Numbered from the stretch's first letter, positions 1 through 11,227 are shown. The stretch is 64,000 bases of DNA from Albugo candida (GCA_040437565.1 JBDOQK010000014.1:62001-126000), one strand, 5' to 3'. Notes: generated by a model not told the origin, from the letters alone. Made by a program: numbers and translations.

Positions 1-209
1 TCTACTCTCGATGGTATTATGACTGGGAAAGCGGTGCGAATAAAGCTCAGCGGCTGATGCATCATGTTCTAAAAGCGTACGTATTTGTGAGAATTCCACC
101 CAAAACCAATGAGAAGGACTCCAACTTTTCAATTAGTCGTGAGGCTAAACTTAAGAAGAGAGAAATTGGCTCAGGATTTCTTCGTCTCGTTACAGTCGTC
201 TTATCGCCA

Positions 210-227
210 AAATTTACGGTCATTTCG
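210..227 (+). promoter_or_regulatory. Possible oomycete Inr/FPR core promoter
   Basis: AAATTTAC is followed directly by TCATTTCG, about 40 bases before the ATG at 264. Oomycete promoters carry an initiator close to YCAYTYY with a flanking element close to MWTTTNC, and both strings fit. The usual order has the flanking element downstream of the initiator, so this is suggestive only. If real, it favours the start at 264 over an upstream in-frame start. Confidence 0.3.
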
Positions 228-263
228 TATCGCCGAGCTCCGAACGAAGCCACAACTTTAAAA

Positions 264-1946
264 ATGGACCATACTTTATGTCTACCGACTCCCATTCCGC
301 CTTCCTCAGCTCCATCGACCAGCGATTCCGTCAGCCATAAACGATTCTTCGGCCAGGATTACCCTTCAATTAGCTCACAAGACACACCTTCCTCATCAAA
401 GGAGGACACAGAGTTGGAACATAAACGACGAAGGCGACGTCAGAGCTCATTAAGCGAATCAGTCGTAAAGAGTTTGTCTATCACATCGGACTTGAATTAT
501 TCCAAGTTGTTTGTCGAAAAAGTGTTATGGGAGCACGCGCACGGTGATGCTGTTGCAACATCAAAAAATCTCTGTCTCTTGTATTTGTTTGTTCAATGGA
601 CTCCAATAAGCAGCCACAATTGGGCATTCGAGAATCTCGCTCAGTGTGTGAACCGACAACATCTACAGGATCTAGCACACCCATTCCGTCATGTTGCAGA
701 TATCAATGGCATCTCAAAATTGTTTATGGATTCTACCGCTCGAGTCTGCCCCTACCAGTCTTCGGGCGCTCGGATGCATAGCTTCCTCATGCCTTCATCG
801 GCACATTGCCAGGAATTTTCCATTCCTCCCAACACGCCCGAACTCAAGGCGCTCATTCAAGTCACAACACAAATCGTTTTGTGGTTCCACTCGAATGAGA
901 ATTTGATGTGGATGCGTGAATTCATCAATCAACGTTTTGCAACGACTTGTCATAAACAATTACTTCGCAAGAGCTTTGTCACGTTTTTGGCTCTTTTTGA
1001 GAAACGATTGCAACGGGATGTATTGCTGAATTCGGCATTCCAAAGCTTGGCTCAAATCACGGAAGAAATTACAAGCGCGGTCTACATTCATCGCTATTAC
1101 GCGTCGAAACGTGCCTGGGTGCGTGAGGTAATGAGCCATCCAGGGTTCATCGGGTGGCATGCTTTTGTAGCGCAAGTACGGGACGTTTATATAGCAAATA
1201 GTATCCAGACGCGACTCAGCTTATTTGGCGAGACTTCACCTTGGCATGGAGTGTGGCTTATGCATTTCGAGAGTTTCTCGTGGAAACCATCGGAAGAAAC
1301 TTCTGTTCCGCATTTTTCATTATTTCAAGTTTTGGAATGGCTTTCACATTTGGGCCGAATCGAAGTTGCGCTGAATGCGTCCAATTACGCTCTCTGGATC
1401 CGTTCGACACAGAATTTTGTCTCGGAGAAGAACGGCGGTATGTTATTGATACTGGATGGAAAGGATCGAGTCTTCCGTCTTCTACCCAACGGAAAATCAA
1501 CTTTTATGGGGAAGGCTGATATTGGCGATTATCGGGGTTTCATGACGTATCAGACGCCAAGTACTCGAGGTCGTTGTTCGTCTCAACAAATTGTTGTCTC
1601 CATGCAGTGTTACTGCTGGGCACCATACGGCATCGATCAATTCTCATTTCAAACTCGTTGGCAAATGATTTGTACTGTTGTGAATGGTACGAGTCAAATT
1701 ACTGTGAATGGAAGTGTTTTGTATGCACGAACTTTGGGTTTCTTCAATGATTGTGACACAACAGAAATGCGTCTGAGTGAGAAATTGCGGCGGTTGGAAA
1801 ATAGAGGCCATCTTAGCCCTTTAAACCCTTCCAATCAACACACACATTTGTGTGAGCCAGCAAAAGGCATTCCATCCAGCCGACAAGAGCACTTTCTCTG
1901 GCACGAGCTCGCGAGTTTTGACTTTAGCTATCAGCTCGTGACTTGA
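264..1946 (+). CDS. Uncharacterised protein, 560 aa
   Basis: Single-exon frame. I do not recognise the family and assign no function. Residues 1-65 are Ser/Pro/Thr-rich and end in a basic patch (HKRRRRR) that could be a nuclear signal. The middle (about 85-370) is mostly helical in composition, with many Trp/Phe and repeated Leu, and there is no signal peptide or membrane segment. The C-terminal third is richer in beta-type residues. The frame is open upstream to about base 57, but the ATG at 264 is chosen because the preceding codons look non-coding and a possible initiator sits just before it. Gene downstream on the same strand begins 140 bases after the stop. Confidence 0.6.
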   Translation: MDHTLCLPTPIPPSSAPSTSDSVSHKRFFGQDYPSISSQDTPSSSKEDTELEHKRRRRRQSSLSESVVKSLSITSDLNYSKLFVEKVLWEHAHGDAVATSKNLCLLYLFVQWTPISSHNWAFENLAQCVNRQHLQDLAHPFRHVADINGISKLFMDSTARVCPYQSSGARMHSFLMPSSAHCQEFSIPPNTPELKALIQVTTQIVLWFHSNENLMWMREFINQRFATTCHKQLLRKSFVTFLALFEKRLQRDVLLNSAFQSLAQITEEITSAVYIHRYYASKRAWVREVMSHPGFIGWHAFVAQVRDVYIANSIQTRLSLFGETSPWHGVWLMHFESFSWKPSEETSVPHFSLFQVLEWLSHLGRIEVALNASNYALWIRSTQNFVSEKNGGMLLILDGKDRVFRLLPNGKSTFMGKADIGDYRGFMTYQTPSTRGRCSSQQIVVSMQCYCWAPYGIDQFSFQTRWQMICTVVNGTSQITVNGSVLYARTLGFFNDCDTTEMRLSEKLRRLENRGHLSPLNPSNQHTHLCEPAKGIPSSRQEHFLWHELASFDFSYQLVT

Positions 1947-2086
1947 TACCTGCGATCAATTAGCATAGAAATTGTGTTCAGATAAATAATTGAGAACGAA
2001 TTTGGCCGATAAAGCCGACACTATTGCGATCTTTCATGTGTAAAATCCACTGAAAGGCCGCACATTCAATCCGCCGTACAATTCCA

Positions 2087-4912
2087 ATGTTTCGATTATG
2101 CTTTGCGCTTTTATTGAATGGCCTCTGTGTCTATGCGGCAATTGGCCGCACATTATCGCCAACCGCTAAAGGCTTTCGAGATCTCAATGCTCCTGAGGCG
2201 CAGTTATCGCCCTTACAGTTCTCCAAACGTACGAATGGATTGTCCATAACGGAAGAGCGGAGAGAGTCGAGCGAAGCATATGCGGCGGTCGTCACAATCA
2301 CTTGTTTGATTCTCATTTCCATTCTCTTCGAATTGGTGCGTTTCTATCAAATTTATTTCCCCGCTAACATTTTGTAATTTCCAGTGCACAGAAGTCTTAC
2401 GTGAGAGCTCTGATGACATTAACATGCCTTTTATCAACACGATATTCAGTGAGCTCACGACACTCGGCTTTATCGGTCTCATTTTATTTGTCATTACAAA
2501 ACTTCACATTCTTTCGACAATTTCGCATTATTTTTTTCATGAAAATGAAAAGCTGCAAGAAACTATCGAAAATTTACATATGGGTTTATTTTTCTTCATA
2601 CTTATTTTTCTATCGCTATGCTGCATACTGCTCCGTCGATGTATGCGACTTCAGGCACAATGGCGCGAGTACGAACGTCACGAAGGAGATCTCCCAGTGG
2701 TCATTTCCGATTATGTGTTGGCTACAGAGCGTCCACGGAATCGAATAGCAATATGCTCATTGAAGCATCAGTGGACCCGAGAAAATGCCCGGCAGGAAAT
2801 GATCTTTTTAGCGCTACGTCGTCGTTTTGTGGACGTTCGATCCAATCATCCAAACTCCACAAAGGCATTCCAATACGCCAAGGAATTCCAAGTCAATTCG
2901 GACATCCGATTCCCATTTCATGAGTACCTTGCGATTCTCGCCGGAGAATCCATGTCGAGATTGATTGAGATCGACCCGGCGACGTGGTTGGCGATGGAGG
3001 TATTTCTTGTCGGTTTATTTCTTCTTTGTTGGAACGTGGGCAATTGGGCGGAAATTTGGGTTCTCATTGTGTTTGGGTACGCTTTGGCTGCGGTGACATT
3101 TTATATCGCGCAAGAAATGCAACGTATGCGGCAGCGAATGGTACCTCAAAAACCTTTCCGAGATGCGGAACGACTTCGTCGAAAGACAGAGTGGAGAGTA
3201 CAATATAATTTGAATGGATTGGTTTTGGATGAAAGCAGTAAGCTCCTTTGTACTGCGGAATTAGGATCAGAAGGTATTCGAGGTGATCCGTGGGCTCCTC
3301 CGTATGTCCACTTTATGCCTAAAGAATGTATGGAATTCTCAGAACATCAACTGGCCAAATACCAGCGAACTGCGCTTTTCCATNNNNNNNNNNNNNNNNN
3401 NNNNNNNNNNNNNNNNNNNNNNNNNNNNNNNNNNNNNNNNNNNNNNNNNNNNNNNNNNNNNNNNNNNNNNNNNNNNNNNNNNNTTGTTGGAACGTGGGCA
3501 ATTGGGCGGAAATTTGGGTTCTCATTGTGTTTGGGTACGCTTTGGCTGCGGTGACATTTTATATCGCGCAAGAAATGCAACGTATGCGGCAGCGAATGGT
3601 ACCTCAAAAACCTTTCCGAGATGCGGAACGACTTCGTCGAAAGACAGAGTGGAGAGTACAATATAATTTGAATGGATTGGTTTTGGATGAAAGCAGTAAG
3701 CTCCTTTGTACTGCGGAATTAGGATCAGAAGGTATTCGAGGTGATCCGTGGGCTCCTCCGTATGTCCACTTTATGCCTAAAGAATGTATGGAATTCTCAG
3801 AACATCAACTGGCCAAATACCAGCGAACTGCGCTTTTCCATGGCCATAAGAATGGAGCAAAAATAGCAGTTTTCAGTATCCGACTCGTTGTGCTTTTACT
3901 CGCAATGCATTTGGCCATTTTCATCCTTCGATCCGGCGGGCAGATTTATCGCTTTTATGGGGCGTACAGCTTCATCGTCTACCTTTTGTACCTTGCTCCA
4001 AGCATTTTCATCATGCATCGGACGCCACAAATCGCACGAGATGCCATTTATGCGTTTAGTGTCGAGCATCTCAAGTCTTCTCGAGTGATCGCAAAGGTGA
4101 TGCGGATTCTAAAAGCGCGACAAACGCTTCGAACACTACGATTTGTTGCAGAAATGAAGATTCATTTGCGTGAGACGGCAAAACAGCCATCTCGACCCTC
4201 ACGTCAGCATCCGGTAGTACTCCCACCCGTGCCGGAAGTACCACAAGAATCCCAACATGTTCCTCCATCTCGAAGAGCGTCTCGAAGGGGATCCATTGGT
4301 CCAACCACATTGGAGGCTGCTCGCCGTCTATCGATCATTGCAGACATGCCGACAAGCGATATCATCAAAGCCGAAGATACTTCTCCAATTCATTCGCAAC
4401 CGCTCTCTCCTTTAGTGTCTTACGTATCGTCCAAGAATCGACGTCGAGGAGATAAGTACAAATTGGAAGCAGAGCGTCGAGAGATTCACACTATATTCTG
4501 CTTATTCGATATCGATGCCTCTGGATACGTATCTCGCGATGAAATGGCTAATTTGCTGCTCGCCATCACACACGATCTGAATGAGCATCAGCTAAATCGT
4601 CTGATCAATGAGCTCATTACGGATCCAGCACAACAGGAAGTGAGTTTTGATGCTTTCTACAATTGGTGTCATCAGCAGATTCACGATACCAAACACTCTA
4701 AAGAAGAGCTTATTGCAGAGATTTTCTGTATGGTCGATACAGATCGCAGTGGGTACATAACAGTCGATGAATTCATCACAGTGTTCAAAACGCTCGGTCA
4801 ATCTTTGGATCATGACGACGTACGGGAGCTCGTGTATCAAATGGATCGGAATGAAGACGGGAAAATCGATTTGGAGGAATTCACAAAGATGCTTCAAAAG
4901 CACGAAGTGTAG
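2087..4912 (+). CDS. Mlo-like membrane protein with C-terminal EF-hands
   Basis: Exon 1 is 2087-2335, intron 2336-2384 (49 nt), exon 2 from 2385. Exon 2 is interrupted by 100 Ns and by an exact 358-base repeat of its own sequence (3026-3383 equals 3484-3841). The 458-base insertion shifts the frame; leaving out one copy plus the Ns restores one frame of 772 aa. An N-terminal signal-like segment is followed by several hydrophobic helices. Mlo-type landmarks are visible: a SELTTLGFIGLILF helix early on, a FPFHEYL loop before the paired helices around WLAMEVFLVG, and a later AVFSIRLVVLLLAMH helix. The tail holds EF-hand loops DIDASGYVSRDE, DTDRSGYITVDE and DRNEDGKIDLEE plus one degenerate loop between the first two. 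Plant Mlo proteins bind calmodulin through their tail; here the calcium sensor is built in. The family call rests on motif memory, not an alignment. Confidence 0.7.
3026..3841. repeat. Gap with exact 358-bp flanking duplication (assembly)
   Basis: Ns occupy 3384-3483. The 358 bases before them (3026-3383) are repeated exactly after them (3484-3841). A perfect copy that ends exactly at the gap is what unmerged overlapping contigs give, so this is taken as an artefact and not a genomic duplication. Confidence 0.92.
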
Positions 4913-5148
4913 ACGAAAAAGACGTATTCTTTTCTCTTTTTCGTAAGAATAGACTCTTAAAGCACAAAATGTCGTTTTTGTATCGTCAGACTGATTGATG
5001 GAATATGTTTAGCGATTGAAATGCAAGTCGCATGACGCGATTCATACAGAAAAATAGCGATCTTCACATCAATCATTGGTATCCCGCTCACTGGAAACAG
5101 CTTCACTATCGATTTTCTTGCGTCAAGTCTGCAGTTGGATCACAATTG

Positions 5149-6534
5149 ATGACGATGGAATGGCTGTATCTCATCGTTCTTCTATGGCATTTCGAGGGAG
5201 TAAGAGGACAAGGAGGTCAGCATCTCGTACAATTGGGTGTTGGATGCGATAGCTACAGCATGTTACAGCCATGGAATACATCATCCAACGAAGCGTATAG
5301 TTTGGTGTATTCTGCGAAAGAATTCTTAAAGAAGGGAGCCGGACTATTTGTCATCCATTTTTCATCCTTCCAATTGCCAATAAATGATTTGGTAGTGGTC
5401 AGAGGATTACCGAAGAGCGTGAATGCATCTCTAAAGTTGAATCAAAGTATCGTGGCTATAGAGACAGCGAATAAAGTCGATCCAGTGGCAGTGTTGGTTC
5501 TCTCGGGGCAGAATGCCTCGGGTGCGTTTTATTCTCGACCGGTGAAAGGAGAGGGTTTCGAGGTGCAATTATATCAGAAAACAACGTCGAGCCCTCGGCC
5601 TACCTCTTCATCGACTTTGGAGTGTATGGGCTTTCTTATCGATAAGTATCGATTTGTGGATTTGAAGGAGGCCAAACATTTGGAAGCGATGCAGCAAAAC
5701 GTGAATATTTCGTTTTCACGGAGCAGGAATCACACCAATACAACGCATGCACGTCGTCTATTCAACGACGAGAGTATTTGCGGTGTCGATGAGTCTCAGG
5801 ATGCCGCTTGTTTCGCGTTGAATGGTGGAACGATGAAATCCATGTTCACTCAGTCTCGACCCGTTGCGAGACTATCGATCGTAAAGAACAGCGGATTCAA
5901 CGTGGCGTATTGTACGGGATTCCTTGTGGGCTGTGAGGGCCATCTTTTGACAAATCAGCATTGTATAAGAAATTGGCTCGACGCAATGAATACGCATGTG
6001 GAAGTTTTGGCGCAAGCGACATCGTGCCCCGAAGGAAAACTGTCTACCAAAGAGATTTGTGATGGACAATCTTCATGTGCTGGACAGGTACTGGCGAGTT
6101 CGACGCGTTTAGTTGCGGTATCGGAGACGTTGGATTATGCTCTAATTCTCCTCGGAAGCACATCCTCGGAGTCGGCCAAAATAGCGTATTCGGTGGGGTA
6201 TTTACGCTTACGTTCAACGGGACCCGTTCAGGATGAAGTGATATTCATTCCGCAGTATCCACTCGGCCACGGGAAGCGCATCGCAGCAGTGTCAAATGGA
6301 TCACCGGGGAAGATTGACTCTGTTCGCGGAGTTGAGGCGTGCGGCGAGTCCGATGTTGGGTACTATATGGATACTCAGGAGGGATCCTCGGGATCACCGG
6401 TGATTGCAATCAAAGATTTTGCTGTTGTCGCACTTCACCACTGCGGCGGATGTTTGAATGGAGGCGTTTCTATCCCGCTTTTGCTTCACGATCTCTACCA
6501 AAAGAAAGTGTTACCGCGTTGTGCGACGATATAA
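5149..6534 (+). CDS. Secreted trypsin-like (S1) serine protease
   Basis: Single exon, 461 aa from the ATG at 5149; a second ATG at 5155 is equally possible. The next about 20 residues (WLYLIVLLWHFEGVRGQ) form a signal peptide, which is why the longer frame from 5032 was not used. Residues about 20-230 are an N-terminal region I cannot assign, with several N-glycosylation sites. The C-terminal half is a chymotrypsin-fold protease: His in LLTNQHC (about 271), Asp in TLDYALILL (about 329) and Ser in EGSSGSPV (about 414). The triad is complete, so activity is expected. Cys pairs around the active site fit an extracellular enzyme. In a plant pathogen it could act in the apoplast, which is inference. 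Confidence 0.8.
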   Translation: MTMEWLYLIVLLWHFEGVRGQGGQHLVQLGVGCDSYSMLQPWNTSSNEAYSLVYSAKEFLKKGAGLFVIHFSSFQLPINDLVVVRGLPKSVNASLKLNQSIVAIETANKVDPVAVLVLSGQNASGAFYSRPVKGEGFEVQLYQKTTSSPRPTSSSTLECMGFLIDKYRFVDLKEAKHLEAMQQNVNISFSRSRNHTNTTHARRLFNDESICGVDESQDAACFALNGGTMKSMFTQSRPVARLSIVKNSGFNVAYCTGFLVGCEGHLLTNQHCIRNWLDAMNTHVEVLAQATSCPEGKLSTKEICDGQSSCAGQVLASSTRLVAVSETLDYALILLGSTSSESAKIAYSVGYLRLRSTGPVQDEVIFIPQYPLGHGKRIAAVSNGSPGKIDSVRGVEACGESDVGYYMDTQEGSSGSPVIAIKDFAVVALHHCGGCLNGGVSIPLLLHDLYQKKVLPRCATI

Positions 6535-6619
6535 AGACAGTCATACAGTGTGTGTGCATTTGCAAGCGGTAGCAGAAAGAAAACAGCGCATTTAGTTTCG
6601 TTATGACTTTCAATGCAGA

Positions 6620-7791
6620 ATGACTTCATTTTTATACCCAATCAATAAGAATCGCATGCATTCCACACATATGATATCGCGTCGTTGCGAACGATTTTCT
6701 ATGCGTTTCTCGACCAAAACGTGCAAACCCGTTGGGTTTATCGGATTGGGTTTGATGGGAGCGCCAATGGCTCAGCATTTGCTAGATGCAGGTCACGAGC
6801 TTATTGTGCATGACATTGATCCAAAAACGATAGCAAATCTGACCGCGAGAAAGGATTTCTTACGACTTGTTCAAAAGCCTTCAAAAGTGGCTTCACAATG
6901 CGATACGATCATAACGATGCTACCAACCAAATCCTCGATTCAAGAGGTGTATTTGAGCCCGGAGACGGGGCTTCTAACACGTCTTCGGTCCTCTCATGTA
7001 CTCATCGATTCCAGCACAACGTGTCCGATGTTCACCAAAGAGTTGGGAAAAGTTGTTCGAAATGGCGAGCCCAATGCCATTTTCATGGACGCGCCAGTAT
7101 CGGGTGGTACAATGGGTGCCCGAAATAAGACGCTCACGTTTATGGTCGGAGCTGAGAATGAATTGCACTACGAGCGTATTAAACCGATTTTGGAACTGAT
7201 GGGAAGAAATATTGTACATTGCGGTGAAAATGGTACTCTAATTGCATGGAAATTTGATGCTGTGATCATTTTGGTTTGAATAGGAACGGGTCAGATCGCA
7301 AAGATATGTAACAATCTCGCATTCGCGATACAAATGGCATCTGTTTCGGAAGCGACATTGCTGGGAACGACATTAGGACTCGATCCTAAAGTGCTTCAAA
7401 AGTGAGTGATTTCAACAACTTGGAATGTTATATGGCTTTACACTGACTTTTTCGTTAGCATCATGAACACTTCGACTTCCGCATGCTTTACCTCCACAAC
7501 GTAAGTGACAAAAAACTCTACCCCTTCCAAAGTCACTATTGATGAAGCGTCTTTAGATATCATCCATACCCAGGGCTCAATAAGGAAGCTCCATCCTCCA
7601 ACGGTTATAAAGAAGGATTTGCGACGTCTTTATGCCGGAAAGACCTCGGTCTTGCTGTGGACTGTGCGAATCAAACCGAAGTAGCACTACCGCTTACCTT
7701 TGCATTGCATCAAATCTACAGTCTTATGGTGCGTCAGGGTCACGGATCAAAAGACTTCAGCTTTTTACTCCCATTTCTCAAAAAAGCCTGA
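6620..7791 (+). CDS. HIBADH: 3-hydroxyisobutyrate dehydrogenase
   Basis: Four exons: 6620-7232, 7284-7401, 7459-7500, 7557-7791; introns 51, 57 and 56 nt; 335 aa, the usual family length. Oxidises 3-hydroxyisobutyrate to methylmalonate semialdehyde with NAD in mitochondrial valine breakdown. The first 36 residues are rich in Arg/Ser/His and fit a mitochondrial presequence; internal Met codons make the exact start uncertain. Visible landmarks are the NAD-binding GFIGLGLMGAPMA, the substrate loop DAPVSGGTMGA, and GTGQIAKICNN with the catalytic Lys, the last created by joining exons 1 and 2. Without splicing, the frame runs into an intron stop at 7279, so single-frame prediction would truncate it. 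The gene converges with the START/FYVE gene, 97 bases away. Confidence 0.92.
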
Positions 7792-7888
7792 TGTATTGTT
7801 TGATTATTTTACGGATGAATTGCAGTGTTCACCTTTTTATGACTCGTATTCGTCTACCAAGAAATCTCTCTTTCAATGGATTGAATGT

Positions 7889-9051
7889 TCAGCATCTTGC
7901 CACCAGGACTCGACTCAGCGATGACTCTATTTCCGGCGCAAAATGTAGGCACTCGTGCAGCGTTTTGGTCCAGCGACTATCCCGAAAGTTCTTGACTTGT
8001 AATAACCGCGTGCATCCTTTACAAAACGTTTCTCTTTTCTCTTGCGTGAAGCATTCGATAGGCGCAAGAATCCGTACGCTGGCACCACATCGATGACAAA
8101 TTCTTCTGTGACACACTTGACAGTAGCGTTTGGTCGCTTTTTCATTGCATATTTTACACTGATCCGATTCTGTAGGACTGTGTACATACAAATCAGTCAT
8201 TTTCATTCAATTGCAAGGAAGCAAACGTCGTACCGGGGAGACTTTCGTTTGCTTGCTTTCACAGCCTGTACGAGTTCGGTGGCAATGAGTGCCTGAGCAC
8301 ATAAGTTGGCTCCATCGATCCGGAGACAAAGCTCCGCTGACTTCATCGTCGCGATCCAATTCATAACGCGGCCTTTGGCAAAAATATCACCACGCATGTA
8401 CACTTGAACGCTGGTGTTTTTCTTCTCTCGATACAGATAGCATGCCGATACATTGGCTCGGATACTGATACTGGGATTGAATGGAGGACAATTGGGCGTA
8501 TCGATCGACTCGGTGATAGTGTACCCGAGCTCGTCGCCATTATCATCCAATACAATTCCGCTTTGTTCGTAGTAGCAGCAGTCACGATTGCGTATGAAGC
8601 CTTTGCCCGGACATCGCACACAGGCCCATTTGATGCCGGAAAAGTAAAATGGACGCTTCTTAGATTGACCTTCAATCACATGGAGAACTGCGCAATCGAC
8701 CAGATCATCGCGGTAGATCGCATTAAGCCTCCGAAAGCTCTCAGTAGTCGCCGCATACCTTCCAAACATGACTTGATCCAGCGTTCCCTGGATCGTTCCA
8801 TAGCAGAGATACTGCGATTTAGTGGGTTCTACAAAACTCATTGAACGCATTCGGTATGTGGTCAAATTCCCTCGTTGTTTGATCGTTTTCCAGCGTTGTT
8901 CGCGATCTTGGTCTGTCGCTGTCTCATCCCGGTGATACTCTTTTAAGGTGCGCTGGAGAATGTACTCGCTCCACTTGTGTAGTGCGTTCACTTCCTTCTC
9001 GGACATAGTCATTGAGGCAAAGTAATTTGCTGGTAAGGGGAAACAAGGCAT
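7889..9051 (-). CDS. START-domain protein with C-terminal FYVE-like zinc finger
   Basis: Exon 1 9051-8234, exon 2 8177-7889, intron of 56 nt; 368 aa. Residues about 60-270 resemble the START-like lipid-binding domains typical of the large oomycete FYVE/START families. Exon 2 supplies a cysteine-rich finger: CKIC, CQVC, CHRCG and a final CKGC, eight or more Cys/His in the spacing of a FYVE-related finger, although the basic R(R/K)HHCR patch is replaced by HRRICHRCG. FYVE fingers bind phosphatidylinositol 3-phosphate on endosomes; a role in membrane lipid sensing is inferred. The splice is supported by frame continuity (Arg codon split CG|T). Confidence 0.8.
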
Positions 9052-9902
9052 CGCTTTTTAACTGAAATAAGATAATGTACTTAGTCATCGGAAAATTGTA
9101 GCGGTACGTCCATCCTCTCATGCTCACGTAATCGTTACGATGTAGCGCTACAAGTACAGACGTTCGAAATTAAATAAAGTTTTACTCGTTGAAAGATTTG
9201 ATGTCGAGATTCTATAAAATTACAGCTTTTGTGTGGCGAGATTCAGGTATCATATGTGTTTTATAGTATAGATACCAATCGTTGTGATTCGTGTCTAAGA
9301 GACAATTTATTAAGAATTAGAGTCCCACGCATGGGGCTCCATGGCTTGATGAGACACACGAGTGGTTTTGAGTTGAGATACTGATCGATGTAATGTCCGC
9401 TATCGTCAAATTTGGGTGCTGGATGCGAGGGTATGCGGGTGAGACTGAATGGATTGGTGTGAGTTCTTGTGCGGTTGTCTCGAGGGAGCGCAGGCTGAAG
9501 ATCTATCGATTGATGATGTGATCGTGAGGTCCAACGCTTTGTCGATGTGTCCAGCTACGATATCGTGAATGCAAGGATTAGATGCGTATCCGATAAGTCA
9601 AGTAGTAAGTACTACGTCTCGATAACTGTACTTTTTAGGCTCCAGACGCGGCTTTGTACCACAAACATGCATGTTGCTGTAACGTGGCAACAATGCGTTG
9701 AATGTCTCGGTAATTGACATCAACAATAGCCGCTCTTAAAAAACCTTTGCTAAGGAGAGGTTGAAGGCATGTATTATCTCATTTTCGCATGCGGCAATCT
9801 TTCTATTCGCAACGCATGTGGAATGAATGTATGCTTTTGCGTCGGAAAGATTAAGTAGAAAGCTATTGTACTTAACAAGTTCGGCTCTTATATTCGCAGG
9901 CG
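9052..9902. other. Intergenic, no feature recognised
   Basis: About 850 bases between divergent genes. No long frame on either strand and no tRNA-like fold was seen by eye. It should hold both promoters. The last bases before the CHMP2 start (ATATTCGCAG just before 9902) resemble a splice acceptor, so a 5' leader intron is possible. Confidence 0.5.
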
Positions 9903-11019
9903 ATGGGAAACACAATGGGTTCCAAGAAAACCGTAAAGGAACAATTGCGCGAAAATAAGCGCCAAATTAATCGAGCAATTCGTGAATTAGATCGCGAACG
10001 AGCAAATCTACAGCTTCAAGAGAAAAAAACTGTGATTGAAATAAAAAAGCTGGCGAAAGAGGGTCAATTAGCAGCAGTCAAAGTGATGGCAAAGGATATC
10101 GTTCGCATTCGTCAGCATGTCGAAAAGTTTTACTCCATGCGGTCACAGCTACAGGCAGTATCGCTACGATTAGAGGTAAACATCTCCCAAGCGCTTTAAA
10201 GTTGTACTACTGTGCTTTCATGTAGTCTGTCAGGTCGGCAGAAGCAATGACTTCGGCTCTTCAGGGAACGACAAGTGCTATGAAATCAATGGCTAGTACG
10301 ATGAATCTTCCTCGATTGAATCAGATTTTAAGAGAATACACCAAAGAAAGTGAGAAAATGGAGATGACACAGGAAATGCTCGGTGAAACCATCGATGATG
10401 CCATTGATACCGATCAAAATGAAGAACAAGAAGATCAAATCGTCGATCAGATATTAGATGAGATAGGTATCGATCTTACTGGTGCTGTACCCGAAGCCCC
10501 AAGTGCTAAAACGATCTCAAAAGCCAACAAAAATGAAAAAACTGCAGCTCCGATCGCGGCCATGGAACAAAGTTTCCCCGCCTCAATGCCCTCAGTCAGT
10601 GGAGNNNNNNNNNNNNNNNNNNNNNNNNNNNNNNNNNNNNNNNNNNNNNNNNNNNNNNNNNNNNNNNNNNNNNNNNNNNNNNNNNNNNNNNNNNNNNNNN
10701 NNNNGATGCCATTGATACCGATCAAAATGAAGAACAAGAAGATCAAATCGTCGATCAGATATTAGATGAGATAGGTATCGATCTTACTGGTGCTGTACCC
10801 GAAGCCCCAAGTGCTAAAACGATCTCAAAAGCCAACAAAAATGAAAAAACTGCAGCTCCGATCGCGGCCATGGAACAAAGTTTCCCCGCCTCAATGCCCT
10901 CAGTCAGTGGAGCAAATCTTCCCACGCAAACAAACATATCATCAGATGCTAGCAGAATGCAAAGTGACGTGGCCATGCAGGATCTCGAAGCACGACTTCA
11001 CAATCTCCGTCAATCCTGA
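9903..11019 (+). CDS. CHMP2A: ESCRT-III subunit CHMP2/Vps2
   Basis: Exon 1 9903-10175; intron 10176-10225 (50 nt); exon 2 10226-10604 continued at 10913-11019 after removing a gap and an exact 208-base duplicate. The merged product is 252 aa. ESCRT-III proteins polymerise on endosomal and other membranes to drive inward budding and scission. Visible: the basic helical core ending IRELDRERANLQLQEKK, the RSQLQAVSLRL segment, an acidic region with DDAIDTDQNEEQEDQ, and at the extreme C-terminus DLEARLHNLR, a MIT-interacting motif for Vps4. Joining exon 1 to 10226 rather than to later AG sites gives the family sequence (LESVRSAEAM). The start could also be the second Met at 9915. Confidence 0.9.
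10397..10912. repeat. Gap with exact 208-bp flanking duplication (assembly)
   Basis: Ns occupy 10605-10704. Bases 10397-10604 are repeated exactly at 10705-10912, inside CHMP2 exon 2. Treated as unmerged contig overlap. Confidence 0.92.
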
Positions 11020-11227
11020 TGGCATCATGCTACTTTTAGAGCGATACATTCATTGGTAGAAATGGTCACAATGCGAACTATCATTGGTAGAAACTGTTGT
11101 ATCCTAATATTCCACCAATCAAAATCTGTTATTTCATACCCTTCATGCGCCCATTTATGCCACATCATGATGATAATCTCGCTCTATTTCTACTCATTCT
11201 CAGCTGGAGCGACTCACTCGATATACA

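Noticed and set aside
7233-7283. Apparent truncation of the 3-hydroxyisobutyrate dehydrogenase at 7,279
   Set aside because: It is a stop inside a 51-nt intron; splicing restores the catalytic GTGQIAKICNN segment and full length.
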